Positions 1 through 11,190 of a DNA stretch of 64,000 bases are shown here, piece by piece. The first letter of the stretch is position 1; each line of letters begins with the position of its first letter. The DNA lies in NCBI RefSeq assembly GCF_000764305.2, contig NW_025944985.1:76341-140340 (forward strand), given 5' to 3'. This DNA is from Hyalella azteca. Taxonomy: Eukaryota; Arthropoda; Malacostraca; Amphipoda; Hyalellidae. The notes under the pieces were generated by a model. That model saw only the letters and a program-made list of their open reading frames with translations, was not told the DNA's origin and did not search any database. The position numbers and the translations under genes were made by a program.

Positions 1-492
1 TTGAGCATATAACTAATGTTTGAACAATATCTTTCGGTCCAACTGATGTTTACACGCGCTTTACAGCCTTAAAATTGTATAGAAACCTTATCCCGTTTCA
101 AATATTCATCATTTCAACTCTTCACCAGCTAAAACAATATCTCAATTTATTTTCAAATATTTGCTCGTTTGTCGCTAATTTTGCAATACATAGCGTATAC
201 TGTTTGCTCCAAAAAGTCACCGAAATGCATACGTGGATAGATTTTAATCGTATAAATAATTTTATACTGCAAAGGTAATAACTCGTGCTTCGTCTGTAGC
301 AAATAAATTATTACTATTGCTATAGGCGTTGTTCTGTGGACTGCATACACCCTGGGAAATTCGCATAACAGCTTTGTGCCTCTGTATGTTATTCCCACGA
401 AAATACGCAGACTAACCACAGACCTAACTCAATGCGGGCGCACCTCCTCCTCCCAATGATTGTTATGTACTTGGTACTTCTAACATTTCGTA

Positions 493-582
493 ACCTGGGG
501 TTCCTATCTGACCTGGAACCGTACCTGGGGTTATTATCTGACCTGGGACCGTACCTGGGGTTTCTATCTGACATGAGGCCAT
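493..582 (+). repeat. 30-bp tandem repeat, three copies
   Basis: The unit is ACCTGGGGTTCCTATCTGAC plus CTGGAACCGT, with the third copy diverging at its end. The period is a multiple of 3, so ORFs at 389-574 (-) and 432-794 (+) repeat with it; they are not supported as genes. Confidence 0.8.
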
Positions 583-1333
583 ACCATATGAAATATTATA
601 GAGTTTGTAACTCCGTTAGCGAATCACTGACAGTTTTTAAGCTGAACCCTCCAATCACAGTCGAGAAATTAACCGCAGCGTACGTGTGCTTGGGTCGCTA
701 TGTGTACCTACTTAGGCAGCTACATGTAGGTACTGTTGCGAGTTTTGCTAGTACGGCCCCCGGGCTGGTTGTGGCTCTGGTGAAGGCAACGTAGTCATTG
801 TAGGTTCGTCGTGACGTAACATGTAACGGTAAGCATACAATAAATAACCGTATAATTGATTAGAGGGTTTTCTCGATGAAAGCATTACTTCTTTGGCCTC
901 TCTGGATGCATCTATAGTTAATAGTCTATATATGCTACTTTAACCTTTTGGAATATTGTTAGAATGCAATGATTATTTAACAAGTTGGCAAGTTACCATA
1001 CAATTGAAAATTCTAGTCGGAATCTAATTGTTTCATCGAACACTACACCAATGCACTGCACGCTAATTGCATTCTGTTCCGTTCGATGTCCTCTAGTGTG
1101 CGCGTAGTCGGTTCAAGGTCACGTGTCATCGATTACTTTTCTCAGTATCACCAAGTTATTAGAAGTGTTGTCGTGGTGCTCGATGGTGTTCATACGTTTC
1201 GGCACTGCTGTTGCGGCCATATATGTATAACTCCAGCTTCTCCAACCCACATTCATCCCTTGCTTCTGAGAACAGAGTTCAGTGCAACCTTAGCTGCTCA
1301 GCCTGCCGTCGCTCTTATAAGTAGCAACAGAGA

Positions 1334-1925
1334 GTTATTGTGGTGCCACTCATGTTATTGTGGTGCCACTCATGTTATTGTGGTGCCACTCATGTTATTG
1401 TGGTGCCACTCATGTTATTTTGGTGCCACTCATGTTATTGTGGTGCCACTCATGTTATTGTAGTGCCACTCATGTTATTGTAGTGCCACTCATATTATTG
1501 TGGTGCTACTCATGTTATTGCTGTCTCTTATACACATCTAGATGTGTATAAGAGACAGCTGTTACATCATACCATTCATGTTTTCAATGTACATATAGTA
1601 GGATTTGTANACTCATGTTATTGTGGTGCCACTCATGTTATTGTGGTGCTACTCATATTATTGTTGCACCACTCATGTTATTGTGGTGCCACTCATGTTA
1701 TTGTGGTGCTACTCATGTTATTGTGGTGCTACTCATGTTATTGTGGTGCCACTCATGTTATTGTGGTGCCACTCATGTTATTGTGGTGCCACTCGTATTA
1801 TTGTGGTGTCATTCATGTCATTGTGGTGTCACTCATTATATTGTTACACCACTCATGTTATTGTGGTGCCACTCATATTATTGTTGCACCACTCATGTTA
1901 TTGTGACACCACGCATGTTACTGCT
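1334..1925 (+). repeat. 20-bp minisatellite in two blocks (1334-1520 and 1611-1925)
   Basis: The unit is GTTATTGTGGTGCCACTCAT, about 9 plus 16 copies. Twenty is not a multiple of 3 and the unit has no plus-strand stop, so all three plus frames stay open with a 20-residue period. The blocks are interrupted by sequencing-adapter sequence, 51 bases of unique sequence and an N. Confidence 0.9.
1521..1558. other. Nextera mate-pair junction adapter (Tn5 mosaic ends), assembly artefact
   Basis: A 38-bp perfect palindrome made of two 19-bp Tn5 mosaic ends head to head (CTGTCTCTTATACACATCT and its reverse complement). This is the circularisation adapter of Illumina Nextera mate-pair libraries. It is not genomic. 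The bases on either side may come from fragments several kilobases apart. Confidence 0.97.
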
Positions 1926-3705
1926 AGACCTGCGTTGGTGATGTCAGTGATAGTGTAACTTCTGCGTAACGTTAATAACATTTTAGGTTTTGTAACCTAT
2001 AATATCATCATCCAGTGTTGATGACGCCTTTACGTTTGTGTTTCATGGATGTCACTTCAACTTTATAAATAATATCTGCGTCTTTGTTTGTGTCACACCA
2101 GTGTAAGTATCACCCCAGTATTGGTGTCACCCAGTATCAAAAAGTGTAAGCGTCATCGAAAGAATTGTGTCGTTTCGTTGAACGTTAGGGGCTCCTTGAT
2201 CCTAGCGTCATAACAGTGTTGTGTCACTTTTCAATGTTGGTCTAATCACAATGATGCTCTCCATTATTCACATTTATTGCATGACATTACTGCCAACCAT
2301 AGTCATTGCATTATTATATATTGCTGGAACTAATCAAAATTGAAACCATCTAATTTAATCGATGTCCGAAAAACAGGTTCTGTCGTTATCGCAAATAAAT
2401 AGTCAGACTGCCATTGCTTCTTGTTAGCAAAAGATTTTTTACTTCTTTCTTGGTTGTTTTTAATCGTACTGACCAGTCATGCTCGGACGGGATTTGGCCA
2501 TTGTTCCTTGAATTCACAGTGCGAACCAGAAATTTTTGTATCTAACAAGTTAAACTGCATATTTTGATTTTTTATCTAACAAGTTAAACTGGATTTGTTG
2601 AACGCGAACTACTTCTGAAGGTTACGTAACTGACGGGGTAGGTGAAACTGTCTCCAATCTACTTTAGAATAGAATTATGAAGTAGAACACTTCATTATAC
2701 GACATCTATACAGAAATTTTCTTCCTCGAATGAGATATTATTATATAATTATCTACTTAGAAAATTACTGACCGCACTTTTTTTCTATGATTACTTTTTC
2801 TATATTAAATTTTTATATCATGATATTTTAATTATTTTTGTTTATCGTTCTTTTCCAACGATTGCATAGGAAAAAAGTAGAAATACGGGTAGCGGTTTAG
2901 CATCGTCATGAATTCGCAGAAACTCTATTCCCTTCAATGATACATAATTGAATGATTTTCTCGGTGCATAACCTTATTCAAAACTGCATTAGTAAGTTCA
3001 CTCGTGTATAAATTGTTGCCTTCACAGCTCTTAACTATCATTACCAGCTTCTGACATAGGAAGTCCTGAAAATGAGATAACTTTTTCGGCTGAAAAATAT
3101 ATATTTTACATTAATGCATAAAGACACTGTAAATATTCTATAAAATAGTAATTATTATTACCTGCACCTGCTGTCTTTCGCTAACTGGAAGCGCTACCGC
3201 TGTTTTGCTGGGGCTGTAATGCGCTCACTGGACAACGTCGGTCATATCTTGGCATCTTGGTGATAGGCCCAAGCGTCGAAAAAGAAGCTGCCGAGCTTGC
3301 TCCTTGAAGGTCACTTTTTGCTCCTATTCCTAGTCAGTACAGTGCTCCGTTTTAATATTTGAAGAAGTGAACTTCTGGCTCAGCTATTATTTCAGCTTGT
3401 GCGCATGCTCTCTTCAGACGTTGGGCGATAAATCTTACCGGATGCTTTTTCAAGAACATGCGATTACTAGAGGGAAAACAGTTGCTTTGGTTCGAAAGCT
3501 GGAGTTTGCAGGTATAAGATAGCAATTTTGAAATCGCTACAACTGTGTTACGTCGAACCCTTCTATTCATATATTTGAAAACGTGAAGAAACGTTCGAGA
3601 ACGGTATTCTCAGTGCAGAATTTTTCGGTGTCACAAAATATTATTTTTTATCTGCCTCGACCTCCTTAGTTTTAGGATTAACATTGATTTTTTTTCATTG
3701 TGCAG

Positions 3706-6700
3706 AGACCGATGATGTGACGGAACCATGGAAAAAGCGCAGCGTGAAGGTTTATCATCGAAATTTCGGAGCGTCCAAAGTTCACGCTAAGGATGCTGAG
3801 AGCTGCAGGCCAGCGCTGCGTGCCGATCGCAGCGCTCGTGGCGGTGTTGTGTGGTGGTATCGCCGCGGCGTCGGTGAGATGTGGCTCGTGCGAGAGCGAC
3901 TCAACTTCCCTCACGTGCCCTAACTCATTCAATATGCAGTATTCGCTCTCATTTTATCCATTTGATGATAACCTCAATCAAGCACTGCAACTCACTTGTG
4001 ACTACATGTCCCCGGTCCTAAACTTGACATGGATGGAAAAGTGTAGTTTCCCAAATGTTGTCCACGTCAAAATTGAACTGTGCCCGCTTTTCAAGGAACC
4101 CTTGGCGAAGGTGTTAGAGAAGGTCGGTGTTGTACCTCAGAATGTCCTTCATTTGGTATGGGAGACTTCACACACTCTGGAAGATGGGGTCCAGTCCTGG
4201 CATTTATCTGGTCTGGGTAATCTGACGTCGTTGCAACTGCAGCACAATGAATTCACATCTCTACCTGAAGGCTTCCTCAAGCACACTCCTAAACTTCAAA
4301 AAATTTATATCAACGGAAACCTTCTCTCGGAATTACCATCTGATATTCTTTCTTATACACCCGAGGTAAAAATTTTAGATTTAGGAAATAATATGGTGTC
4401 CAGTTTAAGAGAAAATCTCTTGGAAAATGTTAAATCACTGGAGGTTTTAAACTTATGGAAAAATAGTTTCACTTCTATCCCACCAAGACTATTTTCAAAG
4501 AATTCTGTGCTAAATACTATCGTTCTAAGTTCAAACAAATTGTCGGAAATTGATCCGAATTTATTTGCCAACATGAAAATGCTCCATACACTTGATATTC
4601 AAATCAACGAGCTCCTAACCTTGCCGGCTGGTGCCTTCAAAGGATGTGCGAATCTAACGACAGTGTCGCTTCAGTTCAACAAAATTAGCTCTCTGCCAGG
4701 AGATTTGTTCAAAGGAACAGCAGTCACTGTGCTCAATTTGGGGTATAATAGTCTTAGCAATCTCACCACTACACTCAATGACCTGCCTACTATTGAAAAC
4801 GTGACTTTGTACAAAAATGCGTTAGTTAGTTTGGATGCCAACATGTTTAAAGGATCAGCGAACATCGTCAGGCTTGATTTGCAAGCAAATTCAATTCAAA
4901 ATATAAGTGAAGGAATATTTGATCATTTGACAAAACTAAAAGTGCTTCTCCTTAACAGCAATTATTTAAAAGAGCTTCCTCCAGGTTTACTTCGGAATTG
5001 CATTTCGTTGCTGCGAGTTTTCATGCAAAAGAACGACTTGGCATTGATCCCTGTTGACACGTTTCCTAATCGAGCCAGTATCGTCAAGTTAGACTTGTCT
5101 GATAACAAGCTGGCATTCAATGATGAGGATTTCGTTACTCCTCTCAATCCACTCACTAACATCGAAGAACTATTCTTGTCGAACAACTTGATGCGTAACA
5201 TCTTTTACGATGCTTTGACCATTTTCACGCGTCTCAGAGTGCTTGATCTGCGAAACAACTCATTGACAGTGTTGTCAGATCGAGACATAAATTTTATTTC
5301 CCAAAACGTTACCTTATTGCTTCAAGATAATCAAATCGTGAATATTTCAACGGACTTTCTTGGAATAGAAACTGAAGGTAAATATATTTCACTATCGTTA
5401 GCCGGCAATCCACTAAATTGCGACTGTCAAATGGAAACCTTCCTGAAAAATGCTCAGTTGATTCCACATTTTGCAGTCAATAATGTGGACGGGTTTAATC
5501 TAATAGTTACAGATGCCGACCTTACCACATGCTCGCAACCAAGAAAACTGCAAGGCATTCCAATTTCCAAAGTTGACGCGTCGAAAGTTGTATGCGAGTT
5601 TTCCTGTTCCCTTGAATGTTCGTGCAACATCAGACGGCATGACTCTTTCATACTGATGGACTGCAGTGACCGTGGTATGTCAGTCTCTCCTACCTTTACT
5701 GAAAGATTCCATAAACTGAGGAAAAACTTCAAGCTAAGTCTTGATCTCTCGAATAATTTGTTCGAGAATGTTAGCTTCTTGAGTGAACTGGAGTTTGGGA
5801 GGCTGGAGAACTTGGATCTATCGAACAACTCGTTGCAAGTAATCAATGGGACTGATCTACCCCCGACACTACGATTCATCGACCTAAGCTTCAACAATTT
5901 CTCAATGCTTTCTCAAGACTTTGTTGATTTCCTCAACCATACAACGATTGCCGTGCACTTGAGTGGCAACCCATGGTCCTGTGACTGCGACTTGAGAAGC
6001 CTGCATGAGTTCCTGAGGAACAACTACGAGCAGGTAAGTGATTTTTAGCACGTTTTCTCTCATTTATGAAAAAAATGCACTATTGTGCTCGCCATGTCCG
6101 TCTGTCTGTCTGTCCGTCCGTCTGTCCGTGACCTCAAGTTGTCGTCGACGAGAAACTGCGCTCTCTGTCACTCACTGCAGTGAGTACTGAATTGTATTTT
6201 TGTGAGACATTTCAGGACTATGGTGAGTGCATGAGCAGGCGAGCGGTTGCCTTACTGCCGGAGGTACGGGTTGATCTGCGTGTTGACTGGCTACATTTAG
6301 AATAGAATAGAATAGAAGTGTCGGCGTTGAAGAAATAGGCCCATGGCCTGTTGCAAAACAACTGCTTCATCGTTTCTAAATCTAGGAACTCGAAAGAGCG
6401 TCTGATCAGTCAAAGTCGTTGATTGGCTTTATTAACTTGACCTTCAATATGCTTAGAAAATTTCGACATTTAGGGGGGAGAGATTCTTCAATACTAGCTT
6501 ATCACTCGCCGATTTCATTTCCATTTTTGTCAGTGTGTTTTAAGGGCATTTTCCTGTCAAAATATTCCTCCATTTTTACCACACTTCTATTTAACTTCAC
6601 TTCCTGTTTTTGTCTGTCATCTACAAATCTTATAAGCTAGGTATATCTAACACACTTCTACCAGTCAAATCGATCTGAGATTTTGCACACTGACGTAAAA

Positions 6701-9700
6701 TTGAACACAATGCTTACATCAATTGACAGAATAAAAAAATTATTTGAATTTTTTTTATAATATTTAAAAAATAAAAGTAAGAAATTCATTGTACATGTGT
6801 AACATCGGAGACACTGGCCTGTTTAGAAGTGTGGTATTTAAAAAGTACTTTTTAAAATCATATTTTTCTTGTCGTGTTAAATGGAGGTTTTTTTCAAATT
6901 CAAGGTGTTATGTGGCATAGTTCATAGGGCTATTTTCGCATACGGGCGTACAGCTAAGCCTAAGCCAGTCGAGGGGCGTTTGTTCGGAGCTAATTACTGT
7001 TGAGGTGCCTGCTTGATGCCATCAGACACTGATGCTGGCCTTGTAATTTTTTTTATAACCGTGTTGAAGACTTGTGGTGTCAGAAGCACCTCCCAGCCTG
7101 ATCTCTTTTAAAGTGCTGAGGTATTGAAGCAACCAGCGAGTGCAGTCTATGAGAATGAAATGCTTGTTCTGCAGATTACAAATCAAATTAATTAAACATT
7201 GTTTAATCACGCTTCAAGTGTTGTTTCTAGAATATAACTAGATCATTTCGTAATTATTTGTTGAGAAGTTGTTGCTGATCACGCGAGACGTTTCAGCTAA
7301 TGCGTAGGACTTGTCACCGATCCTATTGCTCCTTATGTTGGCTAGAGAAGCAACATAAGATGTGAACGACCCACTGTCAGCTGTCTCTTGAGACGCATAG
7401 ATGTTGTCGTACTCCCTTGTGCTCTTGTATTGGTAATGAGGGGCGGTTACGCTGCCAGACGTCGTAGCGAGTGACGTCACTCACAGCTAGTCTAACGCGC
7501 GCAGGATCATTTCCTTTGTGGTTCGCCTTCGCTGCATCTGACGTCTGACCTTGTGGAACGTGTATACTGGTACTGGGGAATTAGAATCTAGTCTTTGTAT
7601 TACGGACTTATTCTTTGGTGATCTATTAAACTAATGACAATTTTCTGCCGCCCTGGGATTCAATCCTCAGTGTTAGAATCGAATTCTACTTGTTTACTTG
7701 TACAAGCATTGCTTGATGGTCTTCGTACTCAACGAAAATTATATTCACATCTTATTACATACCGTACTAAGAACATTAAATACGTTTTAAATCGAAATAC
7801 TAACGGTATTTTAACGTTATCTAAGGCCAGAAATTTAATTGCCTCATTAGCATCCTAGGTGTCTGATAGTATGTTACAATTATTTTTTATTAATATAGGT
7901 TTTTAAAAATAATTCTGTTGATCTATCATTTAATTGATAGGATATTACATTACAAGAACTGCCCGACAGTAAATCATGTTAGTTATGATTACTGACTAGA
8001 ATAAATACAATGTATTATTGAGATCTCTTCAACATTGTATAAATAAATCCCAATAAACTGTTGAGATCTCTTCAATATTTTATAAATAAATCCCAATAAA
8101 CTATTCAAATCCATTCAACAGTTGTACGTATGATCTAGCTGACGATGTTGTGACATTGCAGGTGGTGGACCGACAGCAAGTCGTGTGCTCGCACAACGGC
8201 ATGCCGGTCGAAGAGCTTCTCACCGAGGTGCTCTGCCCCTTCCTGTACCGCGCCAAGACGATTTCTGCTATCGCTATCGGCACACTGATTCTCATCGTCG
8301 CTGCTATCTTGGGTGAGATACTGATTCTCATCGTTGCTGCTATCTTGGGTGAGATACTGTGATTCTCATCGTCGCGGCAATCTTGGGTGAGATACTGTGA
8401 TTCTCATCGTCGCGGCAATCTTGGGTGAGATACTGTGATTCTCATCGTCGCTGCTATCATGGGTGAGATACTGTGATTCTCATCGTCGCTGGTATTTTGG
8501 GTGAGATACTGTGATTCTCATCGTCGCTGCTATCTCGGGCGAGACTCTGATTCTCATCTTCGTGGGTCTCTTGGGTGAGACTGGACCAACCGTCACTATT
8601 GTGATGCAACTCGCGTGCCTCCGAAGCTAGAATGATCAGAACGTCTAAATAACAAGTGCTCATAAACTTCTCGCGGAACTATGGCCTATTTTTTATTTAT
8701 AGATGTTTTTGATTAAAATTCCAGAATTGCATCGAGTGGTCAATGCACTAGAAAGTTCGTAAGCCCGGGGTTTTCTAGGGAATCTTTCGCAGACTTTTTT
8801 TATGTCGATGATACATGCGATGATGTTGAAAGTGAACTGGATTTAGCTACCCAATGAAATCCCTTTCCACTTTTAATTATTCTCCTAAATATCAATGTAG
8901 GCTGAATTACATGTAAATTATTAAAATTCTCAGTATGGAATCACTTGTGGTGTCTCGGTGCTGCTTTTACTCGTTGTTCTGACCGCAAATAATAATTACG
9001 AAAAGAGTTAGTTTGTGTAGCGGTAGTTTGACTGGCGAAGTCTACGGCTTGAATTCGTGCAACGTGTGTTACAATTTCCGCTCAGTAAGTGCTTCTCGTA
9101 ACTCGTATGTACTAAACAGCACAGTGTACAACATATTTACCTTCAGTATTGCAATACGCACATTTATCATCTGCATCGGTATAGATTGCGAGTAATTACC
9201 TAAGTAATAGGCATAATGAATCCCTATTTATTTTCTAGGGATGGGCCGTCAGGAAGTTTACGCGCGTTATTTATGGCTTTTGCAATCAAAAGTCCACTGA
9301 TTATATATAGCTAGAATAGTCGACGTCACTCCGGTCTGCAGCCGTGGGACTTGTTTGCACTGCAGTTCTCTTGTGCAATTTCACTTCGCAGCTTTGTTTA
9401 TCTTTGTATTCCCTCTACTGGTGAGCAGCTCATTCCAAGGTCAAAGTCTCCTTGCCTTTTAGCTTAATGTTTGTCGCTATTAAATGTTACGCACCAATGG
9501 ATATTTTTACATTATGAGGAAATAAAAAAAATTGAAAATGGGTACAAAATCTGATGCTACCAAGGCATCTCAAATAAGGCACTATCGTAGTTTAATTTCA
9601 ACCATGATTAATGATTGGCCATGTCTAAAGTCGACTCGGTTTTTATGAGGAGTTTAAGTTCATTAATAGTAAGTTAATTCCGGAGTCTTTATGTAGTAAC

Positions 9701-11190
9701 TTCAATTAAATAAAGAAGGATCTTATTTATTTATCTCATGGATTGTTTTTCGTACGTGGCTGGTAAACTGTGATTACTCTGTCCCGCAGTTACTGCAGCT
9801 TGGTTCAGGAACAAAGAGATGATGAAGGTGTGGCTGTACTCGCACAACATGTGTCTATGGGCGGTAACTGAACAAGAAATCGACGCTGACAAGAAGTATG
9901 ACGCTTTCATCAGCTACTCATACAAAGTTAGTATTTTTAAGTTCATGGTGCAATTGAAATAGAACATGTTCCTAAACGTCGAGTCTTATATTTTTAATAA
10001 CGTTATATATGTTCTTTGCTGTTTTCAACATTTTCATTGTCGGAAATTTGAAGTTTTTGTTTATCGTCGTACACAAATTTTAATGATCTAACTGGAATTT
10101 AAATATATAGTTTTTCTTATAGATGAACACACGATTCCTCGTAGTATGCATATTGCAAATTTAATAAAACAATGCAATTTGTTCATTGACATCATTGACA
10201 TTTACACGCCTCCTGTGAAAGTATCGGTCCAAATTTGATTTTATTTTGCTTTCAGGACGAAAAGTTCGTGAACGAAACTCTAGTTCCTGGTCCGCTTCCT
10301 TTGATAATATCGGTCAACATTTGATTTTTTGTTTTGTTTTCAGGACGAAAAGTTCGTGAACGAAACTCTAGTTCCTGGCCTGGAGTCTGGCGACCCTAAG
10401 TACCGCGTCTGCCTCCACTACAGGGACTGGATTCCTGGCGAGTACATCCAGGAGCAGATCCTTACTTCGGTCAAAGCCTCCCGTCGGACCATCGTTGTTC
10501 TCTCCAAGAATTTCATAGAGAGCGTGTGGGGGCAGTTGGAGTTCAAGGCTGCTCACTCGCAGGCTCTTAAGGACAAAACAAATCGAATTATCGTCGTTGT
10601 GTACGGAGACGTGAGTTTTTTAATTATTCTCGGTAGGATTTCTGATGCTTCATATGTTCCTGTCATCATTCTGAGTGTGTTAATATAATTATGAGAAAGA
10701 ATGAATCAACCATAAATATCCAGGTAAAGATTACATAACCTTGAATCTATGTTATCTTCTTGTGCTTGTTGGTTGCGTCTTCCGGTACCGATAAAGGTAA
10801 CGGTGGTAAAAGTACTACTCAACTATGCTGCTCGATCTATAATTAGAGTAAGAATCTGCCTAAGGTATCATTCCTCAGTATCGTTATTAATTTTACTTTC
10901 AATTTTTTGACATCTGTAAGACGAAAGTTTTTAAATAGTGCAAATGTCGTGTCCTTTTCATTTGTCTTCATATTTTCCAGGTGCCGCCGTCCGAGGAGCT
11001 AGAAGGCGAGCTCAAGCTCTACGTCTCCACGAACACGTACCTGAAGTGGGGCGACCCGAAGTTCTGGGAGCGCCTTAGGTATGCCATGCCCCATGCAAAA
11101 TATCAGCGGCCGCGCAAAAAATCCCAAGTTGATAAGCTGGAGCTCGTCAAACCTGCGCACGAGTCTGCAACTAAAACACTGGACGACTGA
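3706..11190 (+). CDS. Toll: Toll receptor (LRR ectodomain, one transmembrane helix, TIR domain), five coding exons
   Basis: Coding exons are 3793-6033, 8162-8312, 9790-9926, 10344-10610 and 10981-11190. The phases agree throughout and give 1001 aa. A likely 3' splice site ends at 3705, so 3706-3792 is leader. Residues 1 to about 28 form a signal peptide. About 16 leucine-rich repeats follow, then a cysteine cap (NPLNCDC), a second N-terminal cap (SLECSCNI), three more LRRs and a second cap (NPWSCDC plus the start of exon 2). This is the multiple-cysteine-cluster layout of Drosophila Toll. The membrane helix is near residues 781-800. The cytoplasmic TIR domain (about 832-980) has box 1 YDAFISYS, box 2 RDWIPGEY with the conserved proline-glycine, and box 3 FWERL. 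By family, it binds a Spatzle-like ligand and signals through MyD88 to NF-kB. The short tail after the TIR is basic. Oddities: two upstream ORFs, donor-containing repeats after the transmembrane exon, and a duplicated acceptor before the main TIR exon. Toll versus another Toll-family paralogue cannot be settled here. Confidence 0.96.
3728..3790 (+). promoter_or_regulatory. Upstream ORF in the Toll leader
   Basis: A 20-codon ORF starts in an ideal Kozak context (ACCATGG) and stops two bases before the Toll ATG at 3793. A minimal ATG-ATG-stop also lies at 3711-3719. The ORF is out of frame with Toll. The sequence facts are direct; a role in limiting or re-initiating translation is inferred. Confidence 0.5.
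6061..6204 (+). repeat. Dispersed TGTC-rich repeat, copy 1
   Basis: About 145 bp in Toll intron 1, starting just after the exon 1 donor. The order is ATGCACTATTGTGCTCGCC, a CCGTCTGTCTGTC run, CGTCGACGAGAAACTGCGCT and CACTGCAGTGAGTACTGA. It contains an internal palindrome CACTGCAGTG. It matches the other two copies in order and spacing. Confidence 0.8.
7469..7482. promoter_or_regulatory. CRE palindrome (TGACGTCA)
   Basis: A 14-bp perfect palindrome GAGTGACGTCACTC contains the full CREB/ATF site and lies in Toll intron 1. A role as an intronic enhancer element is only a possibility. Confidence 0.3.
8284..8582 (+). repeat. Minisatellite carrying the Toll transmembrane-exon end and splice donor
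   Basis: About eight copies of a 36-38 bp unit. Each contains the coding end of the transmembrane helix (ATTCTCATCGTCGCTGCTAT) and a GGTGAGA-type donor. The first junction has a 36-bp period, so donors at 8313 and 8349 are both in frame. Later units are 38 bp and bring a TGA into frame. Confidence 0.9.
10256..10290 (+). repeat. Duplicated 3' splice site and start of the Toll TIR exon
   Basis: The first 35 bases of exon 4 and its TTTCAG acceptor occur twice, 88 bp apart (exon starts at 10256 and 10344). Reading through from the upstream acceptor meets an in-frame TGA before the second copy, so only 10344 keeps the protein open. Confidence 0.85.

Larger units (their letters stand above)
1..3705. 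other. Region upstream of the Toll coding exons
   Basis: I see no gene. It holds the 30-bp and 20-bp minisatellites, the adapter artefact with the N at 1610, and a 34-bp-spaced direct repeat of TATCTAACAAGTTAAACTG at 2539 and 2573. Toll promoter and untranslated first exon(s) probably lie here or further left, but I could not place them. Confidence 0.55.
6034..8161 (+). other. Toll intron 1: content
   Basis: The intron runs from donor CAG|GTAAGT (6034) to acceptor TTGCAG (ending at 8161). It holds a copy of the dispersed TGTC-rich element (6061-6204), a copy of a second dispersed repeat (6298-6343), a CRE-like palindrome (7469-7482) and a 43-bp direct duplication (8018-8103). ORFs of 60-80 codons (7022-7210, 7238-7480, 7634-7858) show no recognisable domain and look like chance. 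Confidence 0.7.

Noticed and set aside
1521..1558. Perfect inverted repeat as a transposon end or hairpin terminator
   Set aside because: It is exactly two Tn5 mosaic ends as used in Nextera mate-pair libraries.
1086..1958. Overlapping plus-strand ORFs of 63-125 codons
   Set aside because: They lie on a 20-bp repeat with no stop codon in any plus frame, cross an adapter artefact and an N, and show a 20-residue period (LLWCHSCYCGATHVIVVPLM type). No protein is supported.
7238..7480. 80-codon minus-strand ORF with ordinary protein-like composition
   Set aside because: No domain, no splice-site pair of matching phase and no neighbouring minus-strand exons; it lies in Toll intron 1.
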